Shown: positions 35,256 to 44,437, counted from the stretch's first letter. The stretch: DNA of 64,000 bases from Pseudaeromonas paramecii (GCF_039540575.1 NZ_BAABFC010000014.1:62001-126000); one strand, 5' to 3'. Notes: generated from the sequence alone by a model not told the origin. Made by a program: numbers and translations.

Positions 35256-36365
35256 TTAGAAGAAGGTCACATCGGTACTGACACTGCTGCCGACCTGAGC
35301 CCGCCCCTGGTGCTCTTCATCCGTGGTAAAGCGCTGGCGAAACCGCTGTTCCCAGGCCTGACTACCAGGCTCGCTGGTTTCCCAACTGGCCAGATCCTGT
35401 TGTAGTTGGCCGATGTCCGACTCCACATGTTCCAGGATCTGACACACCCTATCTTGGAACTGCAGCTTCACCATGATCTGGCTAATTGCCTCTTCGCTGG
35501 CCAAAGAGAGTCCACGCAAACGCAACCCGGCATCATGCAATTGGTCCACTTCATGACCGAGACGCGCCGTCACCTCGCTGGCGGTGCTGTCCAGAAGACG
35601 CAAGTTTTGCTCATCCGTCCGGGCCAGATTGTCACTGGCGGTGATGGTGGCTTCGATGGCCCTGGTCAGCCCTTCCACCTTGAGATCTATCTCGCGGCCA
35701 GTTTCGCCCGAGGCGCCAGACAAGTGCCTTACCTCATCCGCCACCACGGCAAACCCTCGGCCGGCTTCACCGGCGCGAGCCGCCTCAATGGCGGCATTTA
35801 AGGCCAGCAGGTTGGTCTGGCTGGCTAGTTTTTGAACCGCGGCCGCCATGGCCTTCAATTCGTGAAGTTGGGCCCCCAACGCCGATACTGTCTCCTGCAG
35901 CTGCTGCTTATAAATCCGAGCGTCATGGAACGAGGCAATGACCTCCGCCAACTGTGCACGGGTCTGTAGCAGTGCCTGGGTAATGGAGTGAGCATCATCC
36001 TGCTCACTGAACAAGGCGGCACTGGTTCGGTTTTCTTCGCGCAGACGCCCCATCAATAGCTCAAACGGGGTCAGCAATTCTTCTATGTTGCGCTGAACCA
36101 GCTCCCCCACCACCTTAAGTTGCTGCTCCCAGGCGGCAAACAGTGGCAGTAGTTGACGACGTGCCACGACCCAGGGCTGTTCTTCTGATACATCCAGCAC
36201 GTCATCCTCTAGAGCCTCTTCCGGCTCAGTTTGACGCGGCAAGCGATATATCTGATACAGCTGAAGTATTAGGGCTCCGACTACCAGTGTCTGGCCCATC
36301 CACAGTGGAGCCCACCACAACAGTGGACAAGCCAACGCCAGCAAGGACAGCACTAGATAGGTCAT
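35256..36365 (-). CDS. Short methyl-accepting chemotaxis protein with membrane-anchored N-terminus
   Basis: 369-residue receptor. Two closely spaced membrane helices occupy residues 1-38, with almost no periplasmic part. A soluble coiled coil follows, with the signalling tip LASQTNLLALNAAIEAARAGEAG and a C-terminal VKLQFQDRVCQILEHVESD region. There is no HAMP or obvious ligand domain, so it may sense an internal or membrane signal. GGAGG lies upstream of the ATG. It is the first gene of the nine-gene che operon, and a CRP-like palindrome lies about 95-110 bases upstream. Confidence 0.9.
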   Translation of the reverse strand: MTYLVLSLLALACPLLWWAPLWMGQTLVVGALILQLYQIYRLPRQTEPEEALEDDVLDVSEEQPWVVARRQLLPLFAAWEQQLKVVGELVQRNIEELLTPFELLMGRLREENRTSAALFSEQDDAHSITQALLQTRAQLAEVIASFHDARIYKQQLQETVSALGAQLHELKAMAAAVQKLASQTNLLALNAAIEAARAGEAGRGFAVVADEVRHLSGASGETGREIDLKVEGLTRAIEATITASDNLARTDEQNLRLLDSTASEVTARLGHEVDQLHDAGLRLRGLSLASEEAISQIMVKLQFQDRVCQILEHVESDIGQLQQDLASWETSEPGSQAWEQRFRQRFTTDEEHQGRAQVGSSVSTDVTFF

Positions 36366-36458
36366 GACGCAGAACCTCCAGATAAAAAGAAGAGCTTTGG
36401 GCGTACTAGAGGAAGCTTAGGAGAGCCATACCGGCCCGATAGCGTAACCAAGGGGAAG

Positions 36459-36474
36459 TGTGACCCGGGTCACC
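36459..36474. promoter_or_regulatory. Candidate CRP site upstream of the chemotaxis operon
   Basis: TGTGA-CCCGGG-TCACC fits the CRP pattern TGTGA-N6-TCACA with one mismatch, and the inner 14 bases (GTGACCCGGGTCAC) are a perfect palindrome. It lies between the nqr terminator and the first che gene. Confidence 0.5.
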
Positions 36475-36542
36475 CAACTTGAAGTAATGCATAAAATCGA
36501 TATATTTCATGCAATTAGCCCTGTCACATTTGACAGTTGCAA

Positions 36543-36577
36543 TAAAAAAGAGGCATCGGATGATGCCTCTTTTTCAA
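36543..36577. terminator. Intrinsic terminator after the nqr operon
   Basis: aaaaagaggcatc-ggat-gatgcctcttttt is a 13-bp stem with an A-run on one side and a T-run on the other. It lies after nqrM on the minus strand and separates it from the che operon downstream on that strand. Confidence 0.9.
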
Positions 36578-36589
36578 TTTTTCATGAGG

Positions 36590-36802
36590 TTACAGAATGC
36601 GGTTTTCGTCTCGCAGCGCCTGTTGAGCCATTTTTTTCTTACGCTTTTCACAGGGTTCAGGACAATCACACACCTTCTCTATGCCCACTCCGGCGAGGCC
36701 ACCACAAGAACCGCTAATGGTGCGCCGCTTGACGATATAGCCAATGGCCATGACAGCGAACATCAGCAAGAAACCCAATAACGTGATCAGAAAATAGCCC
36801 AT
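36590..36802 (-). CDS. nqrM: Na+-NQR maturation protein NqrM
   Basis: 70-residue membrane-anchored protein (one hydrophobic helix, about 3-25) with a conserved cysteine cluster SCGGLAGVGIEKVCDCPEPC. As known for Vibrio, NqrM together with ApbE is needed to make active Na+-NQR, probably by delivering iron for the NqrDE centre. It is the last gene of the nqr unit, two bases after apbE, and is followed by a strong terminator. Confidence 0.93.
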   Translation of the reverse strand: MGYFLITLLGFLLMFAVMAIGYIVKRRTISGSCGGLAGVGIEKVCDCPEPCEKRKKKMAQQALRDENRIL

Positions 36803-36804
36803 CG

Positions 36805-37842
36805 TCAGCGCTCCAGGTAGGAAGCAAAGGCCTCAGAATAGTCCTCTTTGAAACCATCTGCCGTCTTGGTGATCATGAAGATGGCCAGATGATGCTGCTT
36901 GGCAAAAGCCAAGCCTTTCTCGGTTCCCATCACCATCAAGCCCGTCGCCAAGCCATCGGCCGTCATGCACTCAGGGGCCACTACGGTGACAGAGACCAGC
37001 TTGTGATTGATGGGCTTGCCACTGACCGGATCTATGGTGTGGGAGAGACGCTGACCGTCCAGTTCGTAGTAATTACGGTAATCCCCGGAGGTGGCGATGC
37101 CCATGTCACCTACCTTGATCACCTCCTGTACCGAGCCCAAGTCTGCGGTCGGCTTCTCAATAGCCACCCGCCAATCCTGTCCCTGACCGTTATGTCCCTT
37201 GACCCTCAGCTCGCCGCCGATTTCCACCAGGTAGTTACGACTGCCCAAAGATTCGATGTATTGGGCCACCTCATCCACACCATACCCTTTGGCGATAGAT
37301 GACAGATCCAAGTAGAGACCCGGGATGTCTTTGCGCAGGGTGTCGGCATCGGCATTGATCTCCACATGCAGGTTTCCCAGCCCGGTACGCTTGCGCACCT
37401 CCGCCAGCTGCGCCTCATCTGGTATCTTGGTGGGTCTATGATCCGGACCAAACCCCCACAGGTTCACCAAAGGTCCCACTGTGATATCCAGGGCACCGCC
37501 ACTGAGACGACCTATGTGCAGCGCCTCGGTAACCACTTTGGCCACCTCTGGCTCGACGGCAAAGGGTGTCAACTCTTGCGACTGATTGAAGCGAGACAGA
37601 GTCGATTCAGGACGATAGGTAGACATCAGATCGTTGACCCGCTCCAGCCGCTTATCCACCTCGGCCTGAAAGGTCTTGGCATCTGGCACCACGCCATCGG
37701 CCACCTTGATGGAGTAGTAAGTCCCCATGGTGTTGCCGGTAATGTGCAACTCCTGGGTCACGGCATCAGACTGACCGTTGCAGCCCGTCAATAAAAAAGC
37801 CAGCCCACAGAGGGCCAGCATTTTAGTTACAACTGATTTCAT
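36805..37842 (-). CDS. apbE: FMN transferase ApbE (lipoprotein)
   Basis: 345-residue lipoprotein (signal peptide ending LLTGC, modified Cys near 20) that covalently attaches FMN to threonines of NqrB and NqrC using FAD. Typical motifs are GNTMGTYYSIKV, SSIAKGYGVD and SHTIDPVSGKPI. The ATG at 37842 lies four bases after the nqrF stop. Its targets, the SGAT motifs in NqrB and NqrC, are present in this operon. Confidence 0.94.
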   Translation of the reverse strand: MKSVVTKMLALCGLAFLLTGCNGQSDAVTQELHITGNTMGTYYSIKVADGVVPDAKTFQAEVDKRLERVNDLMSTYRPESTLSRFNQSQELTPFAVEPEVAKVVTEALHIGRLSGGALDITVGPLVNLWGFGPDHRPTKIPDEAQLAEVRKRTGLGNLHVEINADADTLRKDIPGLYLDLSSIAKGYGVDEVAQYIESLGSRNYLVEIGGELRVKGHNGQGQDWRVAIEKPTADLGSVQEVIKVGDMGIATSGDYRNYYELDGQRLSHTIDPVSGKPINHKLVSVTVVAPECMTADGLATGLMVMGTEKGLAFAKQHHLAIFMITKTADGFKEDYSEAFASYLER

Positions 37843-37846
37843 GGCA

Positions 37847-39073
37847 TCAACCACCGAAGTCATCCAACAGGATATTTTCGTCCTCAACCCCGAGATCCTT
37901 GAGCATCTTGATCACGGCCGCGTTCATCACCGGCGGGCCACACATGTAGAACTCACAGTCTTCCGGTGCGGCATGATCGCGCAAGTAGTGCTCGTAGAGC
38001 ACATTGTGAATGAAGCCGGTATGGCCGGTCCAGTTATCCTCGGGCAGCGGATCGCTCAGTGCCACATGCCAGGTAAAGTTGGGACACTCGGCCGCCAAAC
38101 GATCGAAGTCCTCCACATAGAACATCTCGCGCTTGGAGCGCGCCCCGTACCAGAAGCTGATCTTGCGCTGGCTGGCCAGCCGCTTGAGCTGGTCGAAGAT
38201 GTGGGAACGCATGGGCGCCATACCGGCACCCCCACCGATAAACACCATTTCAGATTCGGTCTGCTTGGCGAAGAACTCACCGAACGGCCCCGAGATGGTG
38301 ACCTTGTCGCCGGGTTTCAGCGACCAGATATAAGAGGACATCTGGCCCGGCGGTACCGTCATGTTGTTCAACGGTGGCGTGGCAATCCGCACGTTCAACA
38401 TGATGAGGCCCTTCTCATCGGGATAGTTGGCCATGGAGTAGGCGCGAATGATGTGCTCATTGACCTTGGATTCCAGATCGAACAGCTTGAAGCGCTCCCA
38501 GTCACCGCGATACTGCTGAGGCACATCGTAATCGGCATACCGCACATGATGCGGCTCCGCCTCTATCTGAATGTAACCACCGGCCCGGAAGGGCACCGCC
38601 TCGCCTTCGGGGATCGCCAGCTTGAGCTCCTTGATGAAGGTGGCCACGTTATCGTTGGAGATAACGGTACATTCCCACTTCTTGACGCCGAAGATCTCTT
38701 CCGGCAGCTCAATCTGCATATCCTGGCGCACCGTGACCTGGCAGGCCAGCCGCTCCCCCTCCCGAGCCTCGCGCTTGGTCAGATGGTTAAGCTCGGTGGG
38801 CAGCACCTCGCCACCACCGGACAGCACCTTGCAGCGGCATTGGCCACAGGAGCCACCGCCACCGCAGGCAGAGGAGACAAAGATGCCGTTTGACGCTAAA
38901 GCACCCAGCAGTTTGCCGCCTGCCGGCGTGTGGATCGCCTTGTCGTCCTCGCCGTTGATGCCGATGGTGACATCGCCAGCCGCCACCAGCTTGGACTTGG
39001 CCATCAGGATCAGCGCCACCAGCACCAGCACGATGACGGTGAACATCACCACCCCAAGAATCATCTCTTGCAT
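37847..39073 (-). CDS. nqrF: Na+-translocating NADH:quinone reductase subunit F
   Basis: 408-residue entry subunit that oxidises NADH. An N-terminal membrane helix (about 3-24) is followed by a 2Fe-2S ferredoxin domain (SSACGGGGSCGQCRC near 67-81 plus Cys near 111 in RLACQV), an FAD-binding domain (IRAYSMANYP) and an NADH-binding domain (FIGGGAGMAPMRSHI, YMCGPPVMNAAV). Electrons pass from here to the flavins in the membrane. Confidence 0.97.
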   Translation of the reverse strand: MQEMILGVVMFTVIVLVLVALILMAKSKLVAAGDVTIGINGEDDKAIHTPAGGKLLGALASNGIFVSSACGGGGSCGQCRCKVLSGGGEVLPTELNHLTKREAREGERLACQVTVRQDMQIELPEEIFGVKKWECTVISNDNVATFIKELKLAIPEGEAVPFRAGGYIQIEAEPHHVRYADYDVPQQYRGDWERFKLFDLESKVNEHIIRAYSMANYPDEKGLIMLNVRIATPPLNNMTVPPGQMSSYIWSLKPGDKVTISGPFGEFFAKQTESEMVFIGGGAGMAPMRSHIFDQLKRLASQRKISFWYGARSKREMFYVEDFDRLAAECPNFTWHVALSDPLPEDNWTGHTGFIHNVLYEHYLRDHAAPEDCEFYMCGPPVMNAAVIKMLKDLGVEDENILLDDFGG

Positions 39074-39096
39074 TGTGAAATCCTCTTACCGCATCG

Positions 39097-39693
39097 TTAC
39101 AGGGAGATACCCGAGAAGGACATGAAGCCCAAGGCCATGAGCCCAGCGGTGATAAAGGTGATCCCCAATCCCCGCAGGCCTGCCGGCACGTCTGAATACT
39201 TCATCTTCTCCCGGATCCCCGCCAGCAGCACTATGGCCAGACACCAGCTAAATCCCGATCCAAAGCCATAGACTACGGACTCGGCGAAGTCGTACTCCCG
39301 CTGCACCATGAAAGAGACGCCACCAAAGATGGCGCAGTTCACCGTGATAAGGGGCAAGAAAATACCCAGGGCGTTGTAGAGGGCCGGCACGTACTTGTCG
39401 AGGAACATCTCCAGGATCTGTACCAGCGCGGCGATCACACCGATATAGGTAATAAAGCCCAGGAAGGAGAGATCCATGCCTTGCAACAGGGCATTCTCCT
39501 TAAGCACATGGACATAGATCAAGTTGTTGGCCGGCACCGCAATCACCTGGACCACGGTCACCGCTATCCCCAGCCCCATGGCCGTCTTGACCTTCTTGGA
39601 AACCGCCAGGAAGGTACACATACCCAGGAAGAAGGCGAGGGCCAGGTTTTCGATAAAGATGGATTTAACCAGCAGGCTCAGATAATGCTCCAT
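39097..39693 (-). CDS. nqrE: Na+-translocating NADH:quinone reductase subunit E
   Basis: 198-residue integral membrane subunit with six predicted helices. With NqrD it forms the pair of inverted-topology subunits that binds an iron centre between them; the CTFLAVSKK stretch near 26-34 and the VNCAIFGG stretch near 118-125 carry candidate ligand cysteines. It lies three bases after nqrD and 23 bases before nqrF. Confidence 0.97.
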   Translation of the reverse strand: MEHYLSLLVKSIFIENLALAFFLGMCTFLAVSKKVKTAMGLGIAVTVVQVIAVPANNLIYVHVLKENALLQGMDLSFLGFITYIGVIAALVQILEMFLDKYVPALYNALGIFLPLITVNCAIFGGVSFMVQREYDFAESVVYGFGSGFSWCLAIVLLAGIREKMKYSDVPAGLRGLGITFITAGLMALGFMSFSGISL

Positions 39694-39696
39694 GGC

Positions 39697-40329
39697 TTAC
39701 TCCTTGGGCTCTTGCTGTTCAGGCTTCAAGGTACGCAGCACCCAGATAAACAAGCCGATGAGGAAAAAAGCACTGGGAGGCATCAGCAGCATGCCGTTGG
39801 GGATGTACCAACCACCATTGTTAACTGTGGTCATCAACGGAATCCCGAACCAGCTGCCAGACCCGAAAATCTCTCGCACCGTCCCCAGCAGCAGCAGGAT
39901 GAAACCATACCCTAGGCCATTGCCGATACCGTCTAGGAAGGAGATAAACGGCGGACTCTTCATGGCGAAGGCCTCGGCCCGCCCCATCACGATACAGTTG
40001 GTGATGATGAGGCCGACAAACACGGACAACTGCTTGGACAACTCGTAGGAGAAGGCCCGCAGCAACTGATCCACCACTATCACCAGGGAAGCGATGATGG
40101 CCATCTGGGCGATGATCCGCACACTATTGGGGATGTGATTGCGGATCATGGAGATAAACAGGTTGGAGAAGGCGGTTACCGCTGTCACCGCCAGGGCCAT
40201 CACAAAGGCCGTCTCCATCTTGCTGGTCACCGCAAGAGCGGAACAGATACCCAGCACCTGCAGGGCAATGGGATTGTTGCCCAATACCGGGCCGAACAAC
40301 ACCTTCTTAACGGTCAGTTTCTCAGCCAT
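39697..40329 (-). CDS. nqrD: Na+-translocating NADH:quinone reductase subunit D
   Basis: 210-residue membrane subunit, homologous to NqrE and to RnfE-type proteins. Conserved features include NPIALQVLGICSALAVT near 15-31 and LIITNCIVMGRAEAFA near 106-121, each with a cysteine. Its start overlaps the nqrC stop by eight bases, indicating translational coupling. Confidence 0.97.
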   Translation of the reverse strand: MAEKLTVKKVLFGPVLGNNPIALQVLGICSALAVTSKMETAFVMALAVTAVTAFSNLFISMIRNHIPNSVRIIAQMAIIASLVIVVDQLLRAFSYELSKQLSVFVGLIITNCIVMGRAEAFAMKSPPFISFLDGIGNGLGYGFILLLLGTVREIFGSGSWFGIPLMTTVNNGGWYIPNGMLLMPPSAFFLIGLFIWVLRTLKPEQQEPKE

Positions 40330-41098
40330 GACTCAATACTCCTTTACGCAGTTCGCTGAGGAAGGGGCCATAGCCCTTCGGGCCCATCCAGAAGGAGATG
40401 GTGTGTTGTACCCCCTTGCTGGTGAGAGTGGCGCCTGACAGGCCATCCACCTTGAAGTGTTCGCTCGCCTCGGCATGCCCCTTGATGACGGTCAGCGCCA
40501 TCTGGCCATCCTCGTCATACAACTCTTTGCCCTTCCACAACGCCTGCCAGCGCGGATTTTCCACTTCACCACCGAGACCGGGCGTTTCACCATGGTCGTA
40601 ATAGGTGATGCCCTGGACGGTATTACCATCTGTGGCGACCGCAATGAAGGCATACATGGTGGACCAGAGGCCCTGACCGTAGATGGGCAGGATCACGCTC
40701 TGCACCTGACCCTGTTCATCCCGGGACAGATACACGGGGGCCAACTTGGCTCGTCGACGGATACCGGCCACATCCTCTTCAGGCGTAAGCGCTATGCTGG
40801 TGGCCGGATCCTTGGCAGCACGACGCAGGTCGTAACTATCCGCATCCTCGGCCTCCACGAAGCGCCCTGTGTCCAAATCCACCAACCGGGCCTCGATATG
40901 TTGCTGATAGGTCTTGGCTACGCTGACGGTGGGCAGCCCTGCCACCGTCAGGATATTCACCTGACGATCCCGCGCCTTGGCCGCATCCTGCAAGGGACGC
41001 AAGCCCACCGCGGCCCCCGACACCAGGATGGAGCAGACCAGACACAGGCCACCGATGACGGTGAAGGTCTTGCCGATTGAGTCGTTATTTTGCGCCAC
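40322..41098 (-). CDS. nqrC: Na+-translocating NADH:quinone reductase subunit C
   Basis: 258-residue subunit with one membrane helix (about 11-33) and a periplasmic FMN domain. The FMN-accepting Thr is near 224 in DGLSGATLTSKGV. I assign a GTG start at 41098 because the family-typical sequence begins there and GGAGG lies eight bases upstream; it overlaps the end of nqrB by 14 bases. Starts further upstream would lie deep in nqrB. Confidence 0.94.
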   Translation of the reverse strand: MAQNNDSIGKTFTVIGGLCLVCSILVSGAAVGLRPLQDAAKARDRQVNILTVAGLPTVSVAKTYQQHIEARLVDLDTGRFVEAEDADSYDLRRAAKDPATSIALTPEEDVAGIRRRAKLAPVYLSRDEQGQVQSVILPIYGQGLWSTMYAFIAVATDGNTVQGITYYDHGETPGLGGEVENPRWQALWKGKELYDEDGQMALTVIKGHAEASEHFKVDGLSGATLTSKGVQHTISFWMGPKGYGPFLSELRKGVLSHG

Positions 41099-42329
41099 GG
41101 GCAATCCTCCGCTTGATGTTGGCCTGCGCCACGAAGTAATCGAACAGGGGAGCGAACAGGTTGGCAAACAAGATGGCCAACATCATCCCCTCGGGGAAGG
41201 CCGGGTTAACCACCCGGATCAGCACCACCATGACGCCGATCAAGGCTCCATACCACCAACGCCCGGCATTGGTAAAGGAAGCGGACACAGGATCCGTGGC
41301 CATGAAGGCCATACCGAAGGCAAAGCCTCCCAGCACCAGATGCCAATACCAGGGCATGGCAAACATGGCGTTGGTGTCCGAGCCAATCAGATTGAACAGG
41401 GTAGACATCGCCACCATCCCCAGCATGACGCCGGCGATGATGCGCCAGGAGGCGATGCCCATGTAGACGATCATGGCCATCCCCAGCAATATCATCAGGG
41501 TTGAGCCCTCACCGATGGAGCCTGGCAGGTTCCCCAGGAAGGCATCCATCCAGCTGATGGCTTGCCCACTGGCGCCATTGATCAAGGCATGCTGACCACC
41601 GGCGGCCCACTGGCTCAGTGCCGTGGCGCCTGAGTAACCATCCACCGCCGTCCACACCGCATCACCTGAGATCTGTGCCGGATAGGCAAAGAACAGGAAG
41701 GCCCGTCCCGCCAACGCCGGGTTCATGAAGTTCTTGCCGGTACCGCCGAACACCTCCTTGGCCACCACGACGCCGAAGGTGATGCCCATGGCAGCCTGCC
41801 ACAGGGGCAAGGTCGGCGGTACTATCATGGCAAACAGTATGGAGGTGACGAAGAAGCCTTCATTTACCTCATGCTTTCGCACGATGCAGAACAACACCTC
41901 CCAGAATCCACCCACCGCAAAGACGGTGATATAGATGGGGAGGAAGTAGAGGGCCCCCAACAGCATCTTGCTGTAGATCCCCGCATCGGCACTGAAAGTG
42001 CCGCCCAGCGCCTGGGTCAAGGCATAGCGCCAGTTGCCGTCAATGATGGCGACAAGCTGTTGGGCATCGTACTGATGGGCCAAAGCCAGCATGGCCTGGT
42101 TACCCACGTTGTACATGCCCCAGAACATTGCCGGAAAGACCGACAGCCACACCATGATCATGATGCGCTTGAGATCCACACTGTCCCGCACGTGCGGACT
42201 GGTGCGGGTCACAGTGCCCGGGGTATACATCAAGGTGGCAAAGGCTTCATAAAGCGGGAACCACTTGGCGAACTTACCTCCCGAGGTAAAGTTCGGCTCG
42301 ATTTTTTCTAACCAGTGTTTGAGGCTCAT
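41085..42329 (-). CDS. nqrB: Na+-translocating NADH:quinone reductase subunit B
   Basis: 414-residue membrane subunit with about ten helices that carries riboflavin and a covalent FMN. The FMN-accepting Thr is at 236 in DGYSGATALSQ, the same number as in Vibrio cholerae NqrB. It is thought to form the sodium pathway and contribute to quinone binding. It begins two bases after the nqrA stop. Confidence 0.97.
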   Translation of the reverse strand: MSLKHWLEKIEPNFTSGGKFAKWFPLYEAFATLMYTPGTVTRTSPHVRDSVDLKRIMIMVWLSVFPAMFWGMYNVGNQAMLALAHQYDAQQLVAIIDGNWRYALTQALGGTFSADAGIYSKMLLGALYFLPIYITVFAVGGFWEVLFCIVRKHEVNEGFFVTSILFAMIVPPTLPLWQAAMGITFGVVVAKEVFGGTGKNFMNPALAGRAFLFFAYPAQISGDAVWTAVDGYSGATALSQWAAGGQHALINGASGQAISWMDAFLGNLPGSIGEGSTLMILLGMAMIVYMGIASWRIIAGVMLGMVAMSTLFNLIGSDTNAMFAMPWYWHLVLGGFAFGMAFMATDPVSASFTNAGRWWYGALIGVMVVLIRVVNPAFPEGMMLAILFANLFAPLFDYFVAQANIKRRIARGAK

Positions 42330-42331
42330 CC

Positions 42332-43675
42332 TTACCCTTCCTGTTCAATCTTGGTCAGACAACGGCGCAACAAGGGGCCATATTCGGTTTTGCCCGGACA
42401 AACAAACGAACAGAGCGCCAGATCTTCTTCATCCAGCTCCAGACAACCCAACTGCTGGGCGCTGTCGGAATCGCCCACCACCAAGTCCCGCAACAACAGG
42501 GTTGGCAGTATGTCCAATGGCATCACCTTCTCATAATTGCCGATGGGCACCATGGCCCTATCACTTCCGTTGCTGGAGGTGTTGAAGGCAAAACGCTTGC
42601 CCTTGAACAGATGGCCCAGGAAGGAACGGGTAATGGAGAACTTGTCGCCGCCCGGCATGGCCCAGCCAAGCAACTCTTTGTCGCGCCCTTCACCCAGCAC
42701 GGAGATCTGTAGGTGATAACGCCCCAGATAATCCAGATCTCCCTGACAAGGGGTTCCCGTCAGCACAGAACCTGACAGCACCCTGTGCTCATCGGCCCGC
42801 AACTGACCATCCAGCACCTCACTCACCTTGGCCCCCAGCACGGTGCGGATCAGACGCGGCTTAAGCACGTTGGGGCCGGCCAACGCCACCACCCGTTCGG
42901 CGTAGAGTTCGCCCTTGACGAACAGATGACCGATGGCGATGACATCCTGATAATTGATGGTCCAGACACTCTTGTGGGCGCTGACCGGCTCCAGGAAGTG
43001 AATATGGGTACCCGCCAAGCCCGCCGGGTGCGGCCCCACAAACACCGCCTCTTCCACGCGGTCCAGCTTGGCAAGGGGCAGGCTCTCCTCCCCCTTGCAG
43101 ATGTACACCTTGCCGGCCGTCAAGCGACTCAGCACCGCCAAGCCGTCCAGAAACGCCGCCGGCTGCTGGTTGATCACCACGGCGGGATTGGCGCTCAGAG
43201 GTTGGGTATCAATGGCGGTGACAAAGATGGCGGCCGGCTCGGCCTGCACTGCGGGGATCTTGCTAAAAGGGCGGGTACGCAGGGCGGTCCACAGACCGGA
43301 AACCTGCAACTGCTCCCGCACCATGTCACCGTCCAGACCTGCGAGTCTGTCACTGGCATGACGGGGAAACGTCAGGGCGGGAACCGACTCATCCACCTTG
43401 ATCACCACGGAGCGCAGCACGCGGCGCTCACCGCGGTTGATGGCCGCCACCACGCCGGAAGCCGGAGCCGTGAAGCGCACACCGGGATTCTTCTTGTCTT
43501 CGAACAGCAACTGGCCCTTGTTGACCACATCACCGACCTTCACCGCCATGGTGGGCCGCATTCCCAGGTACTCTTCCCCCAGAAGCGCCACCTCGGAAAC
43601 GGCCGGGCCATCGTAGATTACTTGCTCAGGAGCTCCCGTGATGGGGAGATCGAGTCCTTTCTTTATCGTAATCAT
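42332..43675 (-). CDS. nqrA: Na+-translocating NADH:quinone reductase subunit A
   Basis: 447-residue cytoplasmic subunit that binds ubiquinone at the membrane face. The N-terminus MITIKKGLDLPITG matches Vibrio NqrA, so I chose the ATG at 43675; two in-frame ATG codons lie just upstream and no strong ribosome site decides. It is the first gene of the eight-gene unit nqrABCDEF-apbE-nqrM. Confidence 0.95.
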   Translation of the reverse strand: MITIKKGLDLPITGAPEQVIYDGPAVSEVALLGEEYLGMRPTMAVKVGDVVNKGQLLFEDKKNPGVRFTAPASGVVAAINRGERRVLRSVVIKVDESVPALTFPRHASDRLAGLDGDMVREQLQVSGLWTALRTRPFSKIPAVQAEPAAIFVTAIDTQPLSANPAVVINQQPAAFLDGLAVLSRLTAGKVYICKGEESLPLAKLDRVEEAVFVGPHPAGLAGTHIHFLEPVSAHKSVWTINYQDVIAIGHLFVKGELYAERVVALAGPNVLKPRLIRTVLGAKVSEVLDGQLRADEHRVLSGSVLTGTPCQGDLDYLGRYHLQISVLGEGRDKELLGWAMPGGDKFSITRSFLGHLFKGKRFAFNTSSNGSDRAMVPIGNYEKVMPLDILPTLLLRDLVVGDSDSAQQLGCLELDEEDLALCSFVCPGKTEYGPLLRRCLTKIEQEG

Positions 43676-44112
43676 AGTCATCAGCACTAGTAGTTAAGGT
43701 GATCAGACGTGGTGCTTACGGGAAGCACCCCTATAGGACATTTCGGCGAACTTGTGGGAAGCTAGACTAAAAAAGCACCGCAAATCATCGACATGCCGCA
43801 ATACACGCATTGTTCAATCCTACCATCATTCCACGAACGCCTCCCAAGCCGGAGCTGGGTTTTGCCCTCGCCATCACAAAAAAACTAAGCCTATTTCCAT
43901 ACCAAGAAGATTGCCATCTGGCTGCAAGCCTCTCAGTGGCGGCATCAAGGCTCGCCATCGCGTAAAACCCCTCGCGGGCAACAATTAATTAATCTAATGC
44001 GAAATGGCAACACATGATCAAATCCACCATAATGAATCCATGTTAATCAATGAGTTAGTTAGCGAATCAATATTGATTAAACGCAGAAATCATAACAATC
44101 CGATAAATATTT
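43676..44112. other. Intergenic region upstream of the nqr operon
   Basis: About 440 bases without a credible gene. The part next to bolA (about 43980-44110) is strikingly AT-rich against the GC-rich genes around it and contains a perfect palindrome AATCAATATTGATT (44065-44078) and GTTAAT/GTTAGT repeats (44042 and 44054) that faintly resemble ArcA-type boxes. It must hold the nqr promoter. Confidence 0.5.
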
Positions 44113-44427
44113 TTACTTAATATCAACCTTGCCGACACAGGTTGGGGTCTTGGGGGCTCCTTGCCGGGCTTGCCACTCCTCCGGGGTATAGGTGTGTAGC
44201 GCCAGGGCGTGCACTGGCCCGGCCAACAAATCAGCCAGGATGCGGTTGACCGCTTGATGCCTGGCCACCAGACGCAAGCCGACAAACTGTTGACTGACCA
44301 CCACCAGCTTGAAATGACTCTCGGCCCCAGGTGCGGTTCTGTGCAGATGGCTTTCGTTCTCCACCGTCAGCAACTGGGGAGAAAATTCGGCTTCGATGCG
44401 TTGCTCAATGAGATGCTGCACTGTCAT
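44113..44427 (-). CDS. bolA: BolA-family protein
   Basis: 104-residue protein with the BolA core SHFKLVVVSQQFVGLRLVARHQAVNRILADLL, including the HF-K and R-H residues typical of the family. BolA proteins work with monothiol glutaredoxins in iron-sulfur metabolism and affect cell shape and stress response. AGGAG precedes the ATG. It follows alkB by ten bases and is probably cotranscribed with it. Confidence 0.93.
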   Translation of the reverse strand: MTVQHLIEQRIEAEFSPQLLTVENESHLHRTAPGAESHFKLVVVSQQFVGLRLVARHQAVNRILADLLAGPVHALALHTYTPEEWQARQGAPKTPTCVGKVDIK

Positions 44428-44437
44428 TCAGGCACTC

